DNA of 64,000 bases from assembly GCA_965247665.1 (NCBI GenBank), contig CBDFHH010000004.1, positions 310,001 through 374,000 on the forward strand. The letters are read 5' to 3'. This stretch comes from CAUZWH01 sp965247665. GTDB lineage: Bacteria; Pseudomonadota; Alphaproteobacteria; SHVV01. How positions within the stretch are numbered: the first letter of the stretch is position 1; the number at the start of each line of letters is the position of its first letter. Made by a program: the position numbers and the translations under genes. Shown here piece after piece: positions 1 through 7,983 of the stretch. Below the pieces are notes generated by a model that had not been told where the DNA came from, did no database searches, and was given only the letters and a program-made list of their open reading frames with translations.

Positions 1-390
1 ATCCACATCGTGCCGCGCGCCGCGGATTGGGGCACGGCGTTCGGCAAATACGCCGCCCGCAAGGCGATGGATTATTCGTCGACGATCAGCGCCGCGGCGG
101 CGTTGGTGCGTAACCCTGCGGATGGATCGATTGCCGATATCGGCCTCGGACTCGGCGGATGTGGCGTGATCCCGTTACGGCCGGAGAAGACCGAGGCCGC
201 CCTGCGCGGGCGGCGGCCGGATGACCAGACCTTCGCGGAAATGCGCGCTGTACTCGTCGAGGAGATTGCGCCGATCGGCGATACGCTCTATTCCGCGGAC
301 TACAAGCGCCGGGTTGCGTCGGTGATTCTCAAGCGAACCATCAAGACCGCCTACCAACGCGCAGCGGGCGAACAAGGACGCGGCTCATGA
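1..390 (+). CDS. FAD-binding medium subunit of a molybdenum hydroxylase (CoxM-like), C-terminal part
   Basis: This is the 3' end of a gene that enters from the left; the frame is open to base 1. About 129 residues remain. They look like the C-terminal domain of the flavoprotein subunit of xanthine dehydrogenase / CO dehydrogenase-type enzymes, which passes electrons between the iron-sulfur subunit and FAD. Its stop overlaps the ATG of the next gene, a typical 2Fe-2S subunit, as ATGA, and this supports the assignment. The large molybdenum subunit is not in the window, so the substrate (CO, a purine, an aldehyde or a carboxylate) cannot be told. Confidence 0.72.
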   Translation: MHIVPRAADWGTAFGKYAARKAMDYSSTISAAAALVRNPADGSIADIGLGLGGCGVIPLRPEKTEAALRGRRPDDQTFAEMRAVLVEEIAPIGDTLYSADYKRRVASVILKRTIKTAYQRAAGEQGRGS

Positions 391-848
391 GCGTCGATAT
401 TTCGTTGACCATCAACGGCGAGCGTCACGATCTCACCGTCGAACCAACCGAGACCCTGGTGTCGATCCTGCGCGACCGGATGGGGATGATCGGCACCCAC
501 AAGGATTGTTGTATGGGTATCTGCGGTTCCTGCACAGTGCTGATCAACGACCGGCCGGTCAGCTCGTGCCTACTGTTGGCGGCACAAATCGACGGCGATT
601 CGGTGCGCACCGTCGAGGGTCTTGAAAAGAACGGCTCGCTGAGCCCGCTGCAGGAGGCATTCCTGATTTTCGGCGCGGTCCAGTGCGGCTACTGCACGCC
701 GGGCTTTCTCATGACCGCGACCGCGATGCTGGAGGAAAATCCCAGGCCTAGCCGCGAGGCGATCGTCGACGCGCTGAAAGGCAATTTGTGCCGCTGTACG
801 GGCTACAAGAAAATCATCGAAGCCGTGGAAGCCGTGGCCAACGCCTGA
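387..848 (+). CDS. 2Fe-2S small subunit of a molybdenum hydroxylase (CoxS-like)
   Basis: A 153-residue protein with the two-part layout of CoxS/XdhC-type small subunits. The N-terminal plant-ferredoxin-like domain has the cluster motif CCMGICGSC around residues 34-42. The C-terminal helical domain has the second cluster, with CGYC near residue 100 and CRC near residue 137. The length is normal for the family. It is translationally coupled to the flavoprotein gene upstream. It relays electrons from the molybdenum cofactor subunit to FAD. The family is certain, but the enzyme's substrate is unknown because the catalytic subunit lies outside the window. Confidence 0.93.
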   Translation: MSVDISLTINGERHDLTVEPTETLVSILRDRMGMIGTHKDCCMGICGSCTVLINDRPVSSCLLLAAQIDGDSVRTVEGLEKNGSLSPLQEAFLIFGAVQCGYCTPGFLMTATAMLEENPRPSREAIVDALKGNLCRCTGYKKIIEAVEAVANA

Positions 849-872
849 ACCGACAAACAGCGGGAGGCTCTC

Positions 873-1415
873 ATGACCGCGTTCTTTCCGTCGCTCCGTG
901 AAGACGGTGCCCAGCTCAAGGATATCCAGGCGCCGTTCTCCGATATCTACCAGCTCTGGGGACGGTTCAGCGAAGCGCTGATGCGCGGTCCCGGGCCGCT
1001 CGGCGTCGCCGACCGGGAACTGATTGCCGCCTACACGTCGGGCGTTAACGCCTGCAGCTACTGCTACCACGACCATACGATGGCGGCCGAGCACTTCGGC
1101 ATCGAGCCGGCGGTGTTCGAAAGCCTTATCGATGACGTCGATGCGGCGCCGATCAAAGAGAAGATGAAACCGCTGCTACGCTACGTCGGTAAGCTCACGG
1201 CAAGTCCGGCGAAGCTGACGCAGGCCGATGCCGATGCGGTGTTCGATGCCGGCTGGAGCGAAGCCGAATTCCATTTCGCGATTCTGGTCAGCGCGCGCTT
1301 CAACTGTATCAACCGGCTTGTGCAGGGCCACGGCATCGAGCACAGCGCGGCGATTGGCGACAGCTGGAAGACCGAGCAGGGGCTCGCCTACAACATCCTG
1401 GAGTTGAACGAATAA
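873..1415 (+). CDS. AhpD-fold carboxymuconolactone decarboxylase / peroxidase-related protein
   Basis: A 180-residue protein with the AhpD core: Cys61-x2-Cys64-x3-His68 (CSYCYHDH), the redox-active pair and histidine of alkylhydroperoxidase-like proteins. It begins 25 bases after coxS with a GGGAGG ribosome site and is probably in the same operon. A thiol-dependent peroxide-reducing role is known for the fold, but many members have no assigned reaction. Its position behind an oxygen-using molybdenum hydroxylase fits removal of peroxide, which is inference. Confidence 0.85.
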   Translation: MTAFFPSLREDGAQLKDIQAPFSDIYQLWGRFSEALMRGPGPLGVADRELIAAYTSGVNACSYCYHDHTMAAEHFGIEPAVFESLIDDVDAAPIKEKMKPLLRYVGKLTASPAKLTQADADAVFDAGWSEAEFHFAILVSARFNCINRLVQGHGIEHSAAIGDSWKTEQGLAYNILELNE

Positions 1416-1442
1416 AAAGGGCCGGCGCAAAACCGACCCTTT
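1416..1442. terminator. bidirectional hairpin terminator
   Basis: The inverted repeat AAAGGG-c-CGG ... CCG-a-CCCTTT starts directly after the stop of the AhpD-fold gene and lies before the stop of the convergent dctP-like gene. On the minus strand the stem is followed by TTTTTATT, a good intrinsic terminator for dctP. On the plus strand the U tract is weak. Confidence 0.7.
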
Positions 1443-1462
1443 GAGTTCCCTTGACGCGTGGG

Positions 1463-2530
1463 CTAAAGGCCCGAGCCTTTCTTGCGTTCGTGTTCGGTGA
1501 GGCGTGTGCGCTCGGCGCATTCCTTCAGCAGGTTGTAAACCGGCGCGAGCCTCTCATCGCCGCCCATGATCCGGTCGCTGATCGGCGCAGTGCGGCGCAT
1601 GAACTCATCGCGCTCGGCGGTCGACAGCCGAATCACCTCGCCGCCTTTATCCCGCCATAGATTGGCGGCACGACGGTCGTAGCGGATCACCACGTCTTCC
1701 ATGTAGCGTTCGAGCTCGCGGCCGACATCCATCACCGCCTTCTGAAGGTCGGGCGGAAGCTTGTCGTAGAACGCCTTGCTCATCATCGCCATGTCGGGGA
1801 TATGGGTATCCTCGACCAGGGTGACGTATTTGGCGACGTCGTAGAACTTGAGCGCTGCCAGCACCACGATCGTACTGCGGATGCCGTCGAGCTGACCTCG
1901 CTGCAGTGCGGGGATAACGTTGCCCATGTCCATCGGAATGCCGGTGCCGTCGAATTCATCGATCACGGCGCGCTCGACGTCGGTGGCCAGCACACGGATT
2001 TTCTTACCCCGGAAATCGGCCAGCGTGCGGATCGGCTCGATCGAGGCGTACGCCGTCGGACCGTAATCGAAAATTGCGACGCCGATCATGCCCTTGTCCT
2101 CGGCCAGTCGCATGAAGGGCTCGCGGAAATCCGGGCAGCTCAGCGAACGCGAGATGTGAGCGATGTCGTCGAAAAGCCCGGGAACGTCGGCGACCTGAAA
2201 GCGTGGGTCGACACCCTTGAAGAAGCCGGGCGGCAGTAAGCTGATTTCGATGGTGCCGACCTGCACACCATCGACCATTTCCGTCACATTGCCGAGCTGG
2301 CGACCCGGGAACAGCTGAACATCGATGCGGCCGTTGGTGACCTCTTCAAGGCGTTTCTCGTATTTCCGGCCAAACTCATGATGGATCTCATCGGTCGGGA
2401 AGATCGCGACCTTGATGATGAAATCAGCCGCGGACGCCTGCTGCCCGGTCGGCGCAATGAGCGTCGCAGCGAGCGCGAACAGCAGTGCCTGAGTTACGCG
2501 CACAAATATCTTGGGGACAACTAACGGCAT
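1463..2530 (-). CDS. TRAP transporter solute-binding protein (DctP family)
   Basis: A 355-residue periplasmic binding protein. The signal peptide ends around ASA-A at residue 33. DctP-family motifs follow, including the region with FPGRQLGN and the central segment with FRGKKIRVLA, where the ligand carboxylate-binding arginine lies. The ATG at 2530 was chosen because GGGAGGAA lies just upstream; an earlier in-frame start has none. It binds an organic acid and delivers it to the DctQ/DctM permease encoded divergently next to it. The divergent layout is less common than a single PQM operon. The ligand is unknown. Confidence 0.93.
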   Translation of the reverse strand: MPLVVPKIFVRVTQALLFALAATLIAPTGQQASAADFIIKVAIFPTDEIHHEFGRKYEKRLEEVTNGRIDVQLFPGRQLGNVTEMVDGVQVGTIEISLLPPGFFKGVDPRFQVADVPGLFDDIAHISRSLSCPDFREPFMRLAEDKGMIGVAIFDYGPTAYASIEPIRTLADFRGKKIRVLATDVERAVIDEFDGTGIPMDMGNVIPALQRGQLDGIRSTIVVLAALKFYDVAKYVTLVEDTHIPDMAMMSKAFYDKLPPDLQKAVMDVGRELERYMEDVVIRYDRRAANLWRDKGGEVIRLSTAERDEFMRRTAPISDRIMGGDERLAPVYNLLKECAERTRLTEHERKKGSGL

Positions 2531-2710
2531 CGGTTCCTCCCTCGGGTTTTTCGTCGTCGTAGCGCAGTTGAGCTTAGAGATCGTAGTCGGTAGTGTAAAG
2601 GTAGGGAAGGTCGGCACCCCTTGGTTTCTGCGGGTTTGCGGCCGGATGCACCGGTTCGTGAGTGCTCGACGTCGGCACCTTCAGGTTCGTGCAAGAAGGG
2701 AGCACACCCT

Positions 2711-3277
2711 ATGAGCGAGAGCCCGAGCGCCAAACGATCGACGCGCGGTCGACGGATCGAACGCGTCGTCTTTGCGCTACCGCGCTTGATCGCCGGCCTG
2801 CTGGTGCTGACGATTGTCGCCGTGACCGGCGCCAACGTTGTGGCACGCTACGTCTTCCTGGCGCCGTTTTTCTGGGCCGAGGAAGTGCTGACCTACGTGA
2901 TGATCGCGTTCGTCTATATCGCGGCGATTCTGGTCACCTGGGACGGACACCACCTCAAGATGGACATTCTCTTGCGGGCGTTGAAAACGCCGTGGAGGGA
3001 AGCCGTCAATCTGCTGTCGACGATTCTGTTCATCGCCGTTTGCGCCTTCATCGTCGTGCAGTCCTTCGAAGTCACAGTTCTGCAAGCCGAGTTCGGCAAG
3101 CGCAGCGTGGCGGCCGAGATTCCGATGGTGATCCCGCATTCGATGGTGCTGATCGGCTTTTTCTTCATGGCGGTCGCGGTGATCGTCCGCTTCCGCGCCT
3201 ATGTACGGGGCGATTTCGAGGACGAGCAGGACGAGTCGACCCGGGACGTGCCGAATTCGCTGGATACCGGTGTGTAG
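2711..3277 (+). CDS. TRAP transporter small permease (DctQ family)
   Basis: A 188-residue membrane protein with four predicted hydrophobic segments (around residues 20-45, 55-75, 95-118 and 135-155) and the conserved WAEE motif after the first. The ATG at 2711 is preceded by AAGGGA; the longer frame opening at 2621 has no family-like sequence. It pairs with the large permease that starts 36 bases downstream, and with the binding protein transcribed divergently from the 180-base gap upstream. Confidence 0.92.
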   Translation: MSESPSAKRSTRGRRIERVVFALPRLIAGLLVLTIVAVTGANVVARYVFLAPFFWAEEVLTYVMIAFVYIAAILVTWDGHHLKMDILLRALKTPWREAVNLLSTILFIAVCAFIVVQSFEVTVLQAEFGKRSVAAEIPMVIPHSMVLIGFFFMAVAVIVRFRAYVRGDFEDEQDESTRDVPNSLDTGV

Positions 3278-3313
3278 CCGGCTTCCCGTATCGTTGCGCT
3301 AGAGGGGACTGGC

Positions 3314-4591
3314 ATGGCTTGGGTCATGGTGCTGCTGCCGCTCGGTCTGCTGACGCTGGGTTTCCCGGTGTTCTTGATCCTGATCACGACATCGGCGGTG
3401 GTGTTGTTCTTCTTTATGGACGTACCGCTGACGATTACCCACCTCAAGATGTTCGGCAGCGTCGACAATCTCTCGTTCCTGGCGGCACCGTTCTTCATTT
3501 TCGCGGGCGAACTGATGAGCCGGGGCGGCCTGTCCAACCGCATCGTGAATTGGGTGTTGTCCCTGGCTGGCGGCGCGCGCGGCAGCCTGCCGATCACCGC
3601 CGTCGGCTCGTGCGCGTTCTTTGGCGCGATGTCCGGCTCGGGGGCGGCAACCACTGCGGCGGTCGGGCAGGTGCTCTACAGGCCGTTGCTCCGCAATGGC
3701 TACAGCGAGAGCTTCGCGTCCGGCGTGCTGGCATCGTCCGGGGCGATTGCCGTGATCATCCCACCATCGATCGCAATGATCATCTACGGCGGCTCGGCCG
3801 AGGTGTCGATCGCCAAACTGTTCATCGCCGGGTTCATTCCCGGCTTGCTGCTCGCCGCGATGATGGCCGGCTACATCTATATTTACGCACGAATTAACAA
3901 GCTGGGTGAAACCCAACCCTTTAGTTTCGCTAGATTTTTTGGCGCCACCCGGCACGGCGTGCTGGCCCTGGCGACACCGCTGATTATTCTCGGCGGTATC
4001 TACTCCGGCATCTTCGATCCCACGGAAGCCGGAGCGGTCGCCGGCATCTACGCTATCGCGGTAACGATGATCGCCTACCGCGATCTCAACTGGCAGGGAC
4101 TCTGGCTCGCGGCGGTCCGCACCGCCTATGTTTGCGCCCAGATCTTCATCATCATCGCCGCCGCGGGGCTCTACTCCTGGCTGCTGACGATCAGCGGCGT
4201 ACCGCAAGCGATTATCACGTTCATTCAGGACATCGGTGCTGAACCGTGGGCGGTGCTGCTGGTGATCAACCTGCTGCTCCTGCTGGTCGGCTGTCTGCTC
4301 GACCCGACCTCGGCGATCATCATCCTGACGCCGCTGCTGATCCCGATCGTCGACGCGGCCGGTATCGACCTCATCCACTTCGGCATCATCATGGTGATGA
4401 ACCTCGAAATCGGCATGTTCACGCCACCGTTCGGCCTCAACATCTTCGTCGTGCAGTCGGTGCTGCGGGCGCCCTTGGCGGCGATCTATCGCGGTGTGAT
4501 GCCGTTCATCATCATCAACATCATCACCCTGGCGATCATCACCTACGTGCCGGATGTCTCGTTGGTGCTGACCCGTTTGATCGGGCCTTAA
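3314..4591 (+). CDS. TRAP transporter large permease (DctM family)
   Basis: A 425-residue polytopic inner-membrane protein of normal family length with about a dozen hydrophobic segments. DctM signatures include AGELMSRGG near residue 60, SGSGAATTAAVG near residue 105 and a C-terminal segment with EIGMFTPPFGLN. It is the ion-coupled transport subunit that imports the ligand captured by the DctP-like protein. AGAGGGG precedes the ATG. The gene ends only three bases from the convergent Rieske gene, leaving no room for a separate terminator. Confidence 0.95.
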   Translation: MAWVMVLLPLGLLTLGFPVFLILITTSAVVLFFFMDVPLTITHLKMFGSVDNLSFLAAPFFIFAGELMSRGGLSNRIVNWVLSLAGGARGSLPITAVGSCAFFGAMSGSGAATTAAVGQVLYRPLLRNGYSESFASGVLASSGAIAVIIPPSIAMIIYGGSAEVSIAKLFIAGFIPGLLLAAMMAGYIYIYARINKLGETQPFSFARFFGATRHGVLALATPLIILGGIYSGIFDPTEAGAVAGIYAIAVTMIAYRDLNWQGLWLAAVRTAYVCAQIFIIIAAAGLYSWLLTISGVPQAIITFIQDIGAEPWAVLLVINLLLLLVGCLLDPTSAIIILTPLLIPIVDAAGIDLIHFGIIMVMNLEIGMFTPPFGLNIFVVQSVLRAPLAAIYRGVMPFIIINIITLAIITYVPDVSLVLTRLIGP

Positions 4592-4594
4592 CGG

Positions 4595-5620
4595 TTATCC
4601 GCCGCTTTCCTCAACCAGCAGCTCATCGATGATGCGGCGGGCCATCAGCGGTCCGGCGTCGTAGCGGATGTCGAGCGTCGGCGCCGCGGGGTCGAGATCG
4701 ATGCAGGTCTGCTGGGCAGCGAATACCGCGAGATCTTCGCCGACGACGTGGTGGCACTGGCGGTGAAATTCGGCGATATCGTCGGCAGCGTCGGTCCAAA
4801 TGTTGTGGGCCAAAGCCCAGAAATAGTGGGTCGAGGTTTCGGTTTCCGGCGTGATGCCGTGACTGACCCAGAAATCCCAGCGTTTCTCGCCCTTGCCCTC
4901 CCGCGCGCCGGTATGGGCAGCGGCCGCACCGTTGTTGATGCGAAAATAGGACGGCGGGAAAAACTCCGAGATCTGCCAGCGATCGATGTTGCCGTCGTAG
5001 CTGCCCAACTGCCGGTATGTCGCCGCCGCCGGAACGTCCATGGTCCAGCGCGAGACCTTGACGCGATTGCCGTCGCGCTCGGTTTCGACGTCGGCGAGGT
5101 CGGCGACATGAGCCGTCCCCACCGTCGAAGCGTGCACCGTCGCGAGATGCGACAGGTCGAGCAGATTGTCGTTGATGAGTTGATAGTGGGCCTGTACCGG
5201 GCGGTAGACCAGGCTGACGGTCCAGCCCCCCGTGTCAAGCACGTCGAAATGGGTCGGTAGTTTCGATTCGTCGGGTGCTTCAGGATCGCCCATCCACACA
5301 AAGATGCATTGATTGCGTTCGACGACCGGGTAGGACCTGACGCGCGCGGCTCTTGGGATCCGTTCCTGGCCCGGGATATTGGTACAGGCACCGCTGCAAT
5401 CGTACATCAGCCCGTGATAGTGGCATTGGATCTGGTCGCCGATTACTCGACCCATCGAGAGTGGCAGGCGGCGGTGTATGCAACGATCTTCAAGCGCCAC
5501 CGGCGCGCCATCCTGCGTGCGATACAGAACCACTGGCTCGTTCAGCATGACGCGCGCCAGCGGCTCGCGGCCGAGGTCACGGGCCCATGCTGCGACGTAC
5601 CAGTAGTTGCGCAGAAACAT
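4595..5620 (-). CDS. Rieske non-heme iron oxygenase, VanA-like (third of a tandem set)
   Basis: A 341-residue oxygenase. The N-terminal Rieske domain carries CIH ... CHYH (2Fe-2S ligands), and the catalytic domain has DLSHLATVH, which supplies the mononuclear iron histidines. The start MFLRNYWYV matches its two upstream paralogues. The family hydroxylates or O-demethylates aromatic acids using electrons from a separate reductase; vanillate demethylase VanA is the best-known relative. It is last in a minus-strand operon, six bases after the previous gene. It is the shortest of the three and lacks their Lys/Arg-rich tail. Confidence 0.92.
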   Translation of the reverse strand: MFLRNYWYVAAWARDLGREPLARVMLNEPVVLYRTQDGAPVALEDRCIHRRLPLSMGRVIGDQIQCHYHGLMYDCSGACTNIPGQERIPRAARVRSYPVVERNQCIFVWMGDPEAPDESKLPTHFDVLDTGGWTVSLVYRPVQAHYQLINDNLLDLSHLATVHASTVGTAHVADLADVETERDGNRVKVSRWTMDVPAAATYRQLGSYDGNIDRWQISEFFPPSYFRINNGAAAAHTGAREGKGEKRWDFWVSHGITPETETSTHYFWALAHNIWTDAADDIAEFHRQCHHVVGEDLAVFAAQQTCIDLDPAAPTLDIRYDAGPLMARRIIDELLVEESGG

Positions 5621-5625
5621 CGGTT

Positions 5626-6780
5626 CTATTCGGCGGCCTGCTGCATCGCCGCCTGCCGCTCGCCCCGCACCGAGATCCACTCGCCTGGTTTCCGGCGTGG
5701 CCATTTCCTGCCGGCCTTCTTCGCTTTGCCGGCAGCGGCCTCTGCCGTGAGCAAATGCTTGATGATCCGACGAGCCTCTAAAAATGCGCCGTCATAGTCA
5801 ATCCTTACACGGGCGTTAACGTTGTCGGCGCTGGGGCTTTCGGGATCGGTGTCGAGCGAGATCTGCTGCGCCTCATAAACCCCTACGTCTTCCCGGATTA
5901 CCTGGTGGCACTGGCGGTAGAATTCCTTGCGGCCCCTTTTTGGCACCATCGCGTTGGGGTGACAGATCGCCCAGAACTGATGCGTGGTCTCCTCGGTCGC
6001 AGGGGTAATGCCGTGGTAGACCTGGAAGCCCCACTCGCCGCGGTCCCACAACCGGTGATCGCCGGGCGGCCGACGGCCCGTCGCTTCCGAACCGTTGTTG
6101 ATGAGGAAGTACGCCGGCGGTCGCCATTCAGAGGTCTGCCAGCGATCAAAGTTGCCGGCTTCGGCGCCGAACTCCGCGTAGGTGCGGGCGGCCGGCACGT
6201 CGACCATCTCCCGCGTCACGCGAACCGCATTGTCTTCGCGGTGATATTTTACCACGGCATCTTCGGCCACCGGCGCGTTGCCGATCGTGGTCGCGTGCAG
6301 GTAGGCGACGTGCGACAGCTCGAGCAGGTTGTCAATGATCAGCAGGTAGTTGGCCTTGATATGGAGGTGGATCTTGGTGACGCCCCAATCGGGGTCGCTG
6401 AAAAGCGGGAAATCGACAATCAGGTTTTCGTCCGCGTCTTCGACCTCACCCATCCACACATAGATGAAGCGATGGCGCTCGACCACCGGGTAGGACTTGA
6501 CGGCCAACGTCTTGGGCCAGCGCGCCTGACCGGGTACCTTGATGCATTTGCCGTCGCGGTCGTAGGTGAGGCCGTGATAGCCGCATTCGATGGAGTCGTT
6601 GACCAGCTTGCCTTTCGACAGCGGTAGCCGTCTGTGGGCGCAGCGGTTTTCCAGGGCGGCCGGCCTGCCATCCCGCGTGCGGTAGAGGACGATATCCTCG
6701 TTCAGCATCTTGACCGCGAGCGGCTCGCTACCGAGTTCGTCACTCCACGCCGCGACGTACCAGTGATTTCTCAGGAACAT
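5626..6780 (-). CDS. Rieske non-heme iron oxygenase, VanA-like (second of a tandem set)
   Basis: A 384-residue paralogue of its neighbours with Rieske ligands CAH ... CGYH, the iron motif DNLLELSHVAYLH, and a C-terminal extension rich in Lys and Arg. The ATG at 6780 gives the family start MFLRNHWYV; the open frame upstream reads into the preceding gene and has no homology. Sixteen bases separate it from the upstream paralogue, so the three genes are probably one transcript. No ferredoxin reductase is encoded beside it. Confidence 0.92.
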   Translation of the reverse strand: MFLRNHWYVAAWSDELGSEPLAVKMLNEDIVLYRTRDGRPAALENRCAHRRLPLSKGKLVNDSIECGYHGLTYDRDGKCIKVPGQARWPKTLAVKSYPVVERHRFIYVWMGEVEDADENLIVDFPLFSDPDWGVTKIHLHIKANYLLIIDNLLELSHVAYLHATTIGNAPVAEDAVVKYHREDNAVRVTREMVDVPAARTYAEFGAEAGNFDRWQTSEWRPPAYFLINNGSEATGRRPPGDHRLWDRGEWGFQVYHGITPATEETTHQFWAICHPNAMVPKRGRKEFYRQCHQVIREDVGVYEAQQISLDTDPESPSADNVNARVRIDYDGAFLEARRIIKHLLTAEAAAGKAKKAGRKWPRRKPGEWISVRGERQAAMQQAAE

Positions 6781-6796
6781 TCTCTTCTCCCGCAGC

Positions 6797-7897
6797 CTAG
6801 CGTGCGCGAACCCGTTTGGCCGACTTGCGGGGCGTCGCTTTCTTCTTCCTTGCCGCCTGCTTGGCCAACAGGTCTTCGACGATCTGTCGCGCCTGCAGCA
6901 GCCCGCCGTCATGCATCAGGCGGACGCGCTCGTTGATATTCCAAGCGTCGGTTTCGACGGGATCGTCATTAATCGCCCGTTGCTGGACCGGGAACACCAC
7001 CGCGTCTTCGGTGATGATCTGGTCGCACTGGCCAATGAACTCCCTGGTTACCTTTTTGTTGCCGATCCCCTTGTCGAAGGCGATGTAGCGAAACTGGTGT
7101 GCCGTCATCTCGGTCTCGGGAGTAAGGCCGTGAAACACATAAAAGCCCCAGTGGCCCTGATCGTCGAACCAGCTACCTTGGGGCACGCCGTTGCCGGTGC
7201 CGCGCGAACCATAGCTCACGCGCACATAGGTGGGCGGGGTGAACTCCGAGACTTGCCAACTATCGATATTGCCGTTGTAGCCGCCGAACTCCTTGAAGGT
7301 ACGCGCGGGTGGAACGTCCTCCATCCAGCGCTTGACGTTGACCGTATTGCCTTCGCGGATGGTCTCGACCTGGGCCACCTCCGAGATTTGCGGGCTGCCG
7401 GTTGTCGTGCGGTGGACATAGGCGAGGTGTGACAGGTCCATCAAATTGTCGACGATGAGCTGGACATGGGCGTTGTGGCGGAACTTGATGTTGGAAACAC
7501 CGTATGCGGCATCGTCGATCCAGCTGAAGTCCGGAATGGTCGATTCGTCGGCGAGCTTGGGGTCGCCCATCCAGATCCACAAATAGCGGTGTCGCTCGAC
7601 GATCGGGTAGGACTTCACCGCGGTGCCTTTGGGGATGCGGTCCTGTCCGGGGATCTTGATGCACTTTCCGTCACAGTCGTAGAGCAGACCATGGTAGCCA
7701 CACTCGACGGTTTCACCGATGAGCTTTCCCATCGATAGGGGCAGACGACGATGGGCGCAGCGATTTTCCAAAGCGACCGGGGTGCCGTCCTGCTTGCGGA
7801 ACATCACGACGTCTTCGTTGAGGTATGTGCGCGCGAGAAAGTCGCGACCCACTTCCTCGCTGAATCCGGCAGCGTACCAATAGTTCTTGAGAAACAT
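6797..7897 (-). CDS. Rieske non-heme iron oxygenase, VanA-like (first of a tandem set)
   Basis: A 366-residue oxygenase with Rieske ligands CAH ... CGYH, the iron-site motif DNLMDLSHLAYVH, and a basic tail. The ATG at 7897 is favoured over 7909 because GGGGGAG lies seven bases before it and the product then begins MFLKNYWY like its paralogues. It is first in the three-gene set. Its promoter must lie in the 86-base gap shared with the divergent decarboxylase-like gene. The substrate is not deducible; an aromatic carboxylate is likely from the family. Confidence 0.92.
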   Translation of the reverse strand: MFLKNYWYAAGFSEEVGRDFLARTYLNEDVVMFRKQDGTPVALENRCAHRRLPLSMGKLIGETVECGYHGLLYDCDGKCIKIPGQDRIPKGTAVKSYPIVERHRYLWIWMGDPKLADESTIPDFSWIDDAAYGVSNIKFRHNAHVQLIVDNLMDLSHLAYVHRTTTGSPQISEVAQVETIREGNTVNVKRWMEDVPPARTFKEFGGYNGNIDSWQVSEFTPPTYVRVSYGSRGTGNGVPQGSWFDDQGHWGFYVFHGLTPETEMTAHQFRYIAFDKGIGNKKVTREFIGQCDQIITEDAVVFPVQQRAINDDPVETDAWNINERVRLMHDGGLLQARQIVEDLLAKQAARKKKATPRKSAKRVRAR

Positions 7898-7939
7898 GAG
7901 CTCCCCCATCGTTGGTTGCGCGGCGTGGTGCTGTGGTCG

Positions 7940-7967
7940 CGAGACAAAGTATACGCTATCGAGACAA
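7940..7967. promoter_or_regulatory. direct repeat in a divergent promoter, possible operator
   Basis: The octamer CGAGACAA occurs twice, at 7940-7947 and 7960-7967, exactly 20 bases apart, with the palindrome GTATAC between them. The gap is the only space between the divergent Rieske operon and the decarboxylase-like gene, so both promoters must sit here. A repeat spaced by about two helical turns is typical of regulator binding sites. No regulator gene is adjacent. Confidence 0.35.
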
Positions 7968-7983
7968 TTTTTAAGGTGAGGCG

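Noticed and set aside
2662..3897. 411-codon plus-strand open frame
   Set aside because: It is the +1 frame across dctQ and dctM, both of which have clear hydrophobic family sequence.
3299..4378. 359-codon minus-strand open frame over the TRAP permease
   Set aside because: Arg/Asp/Gln-rich antisense of a real membrane protein; no start signal or family match.
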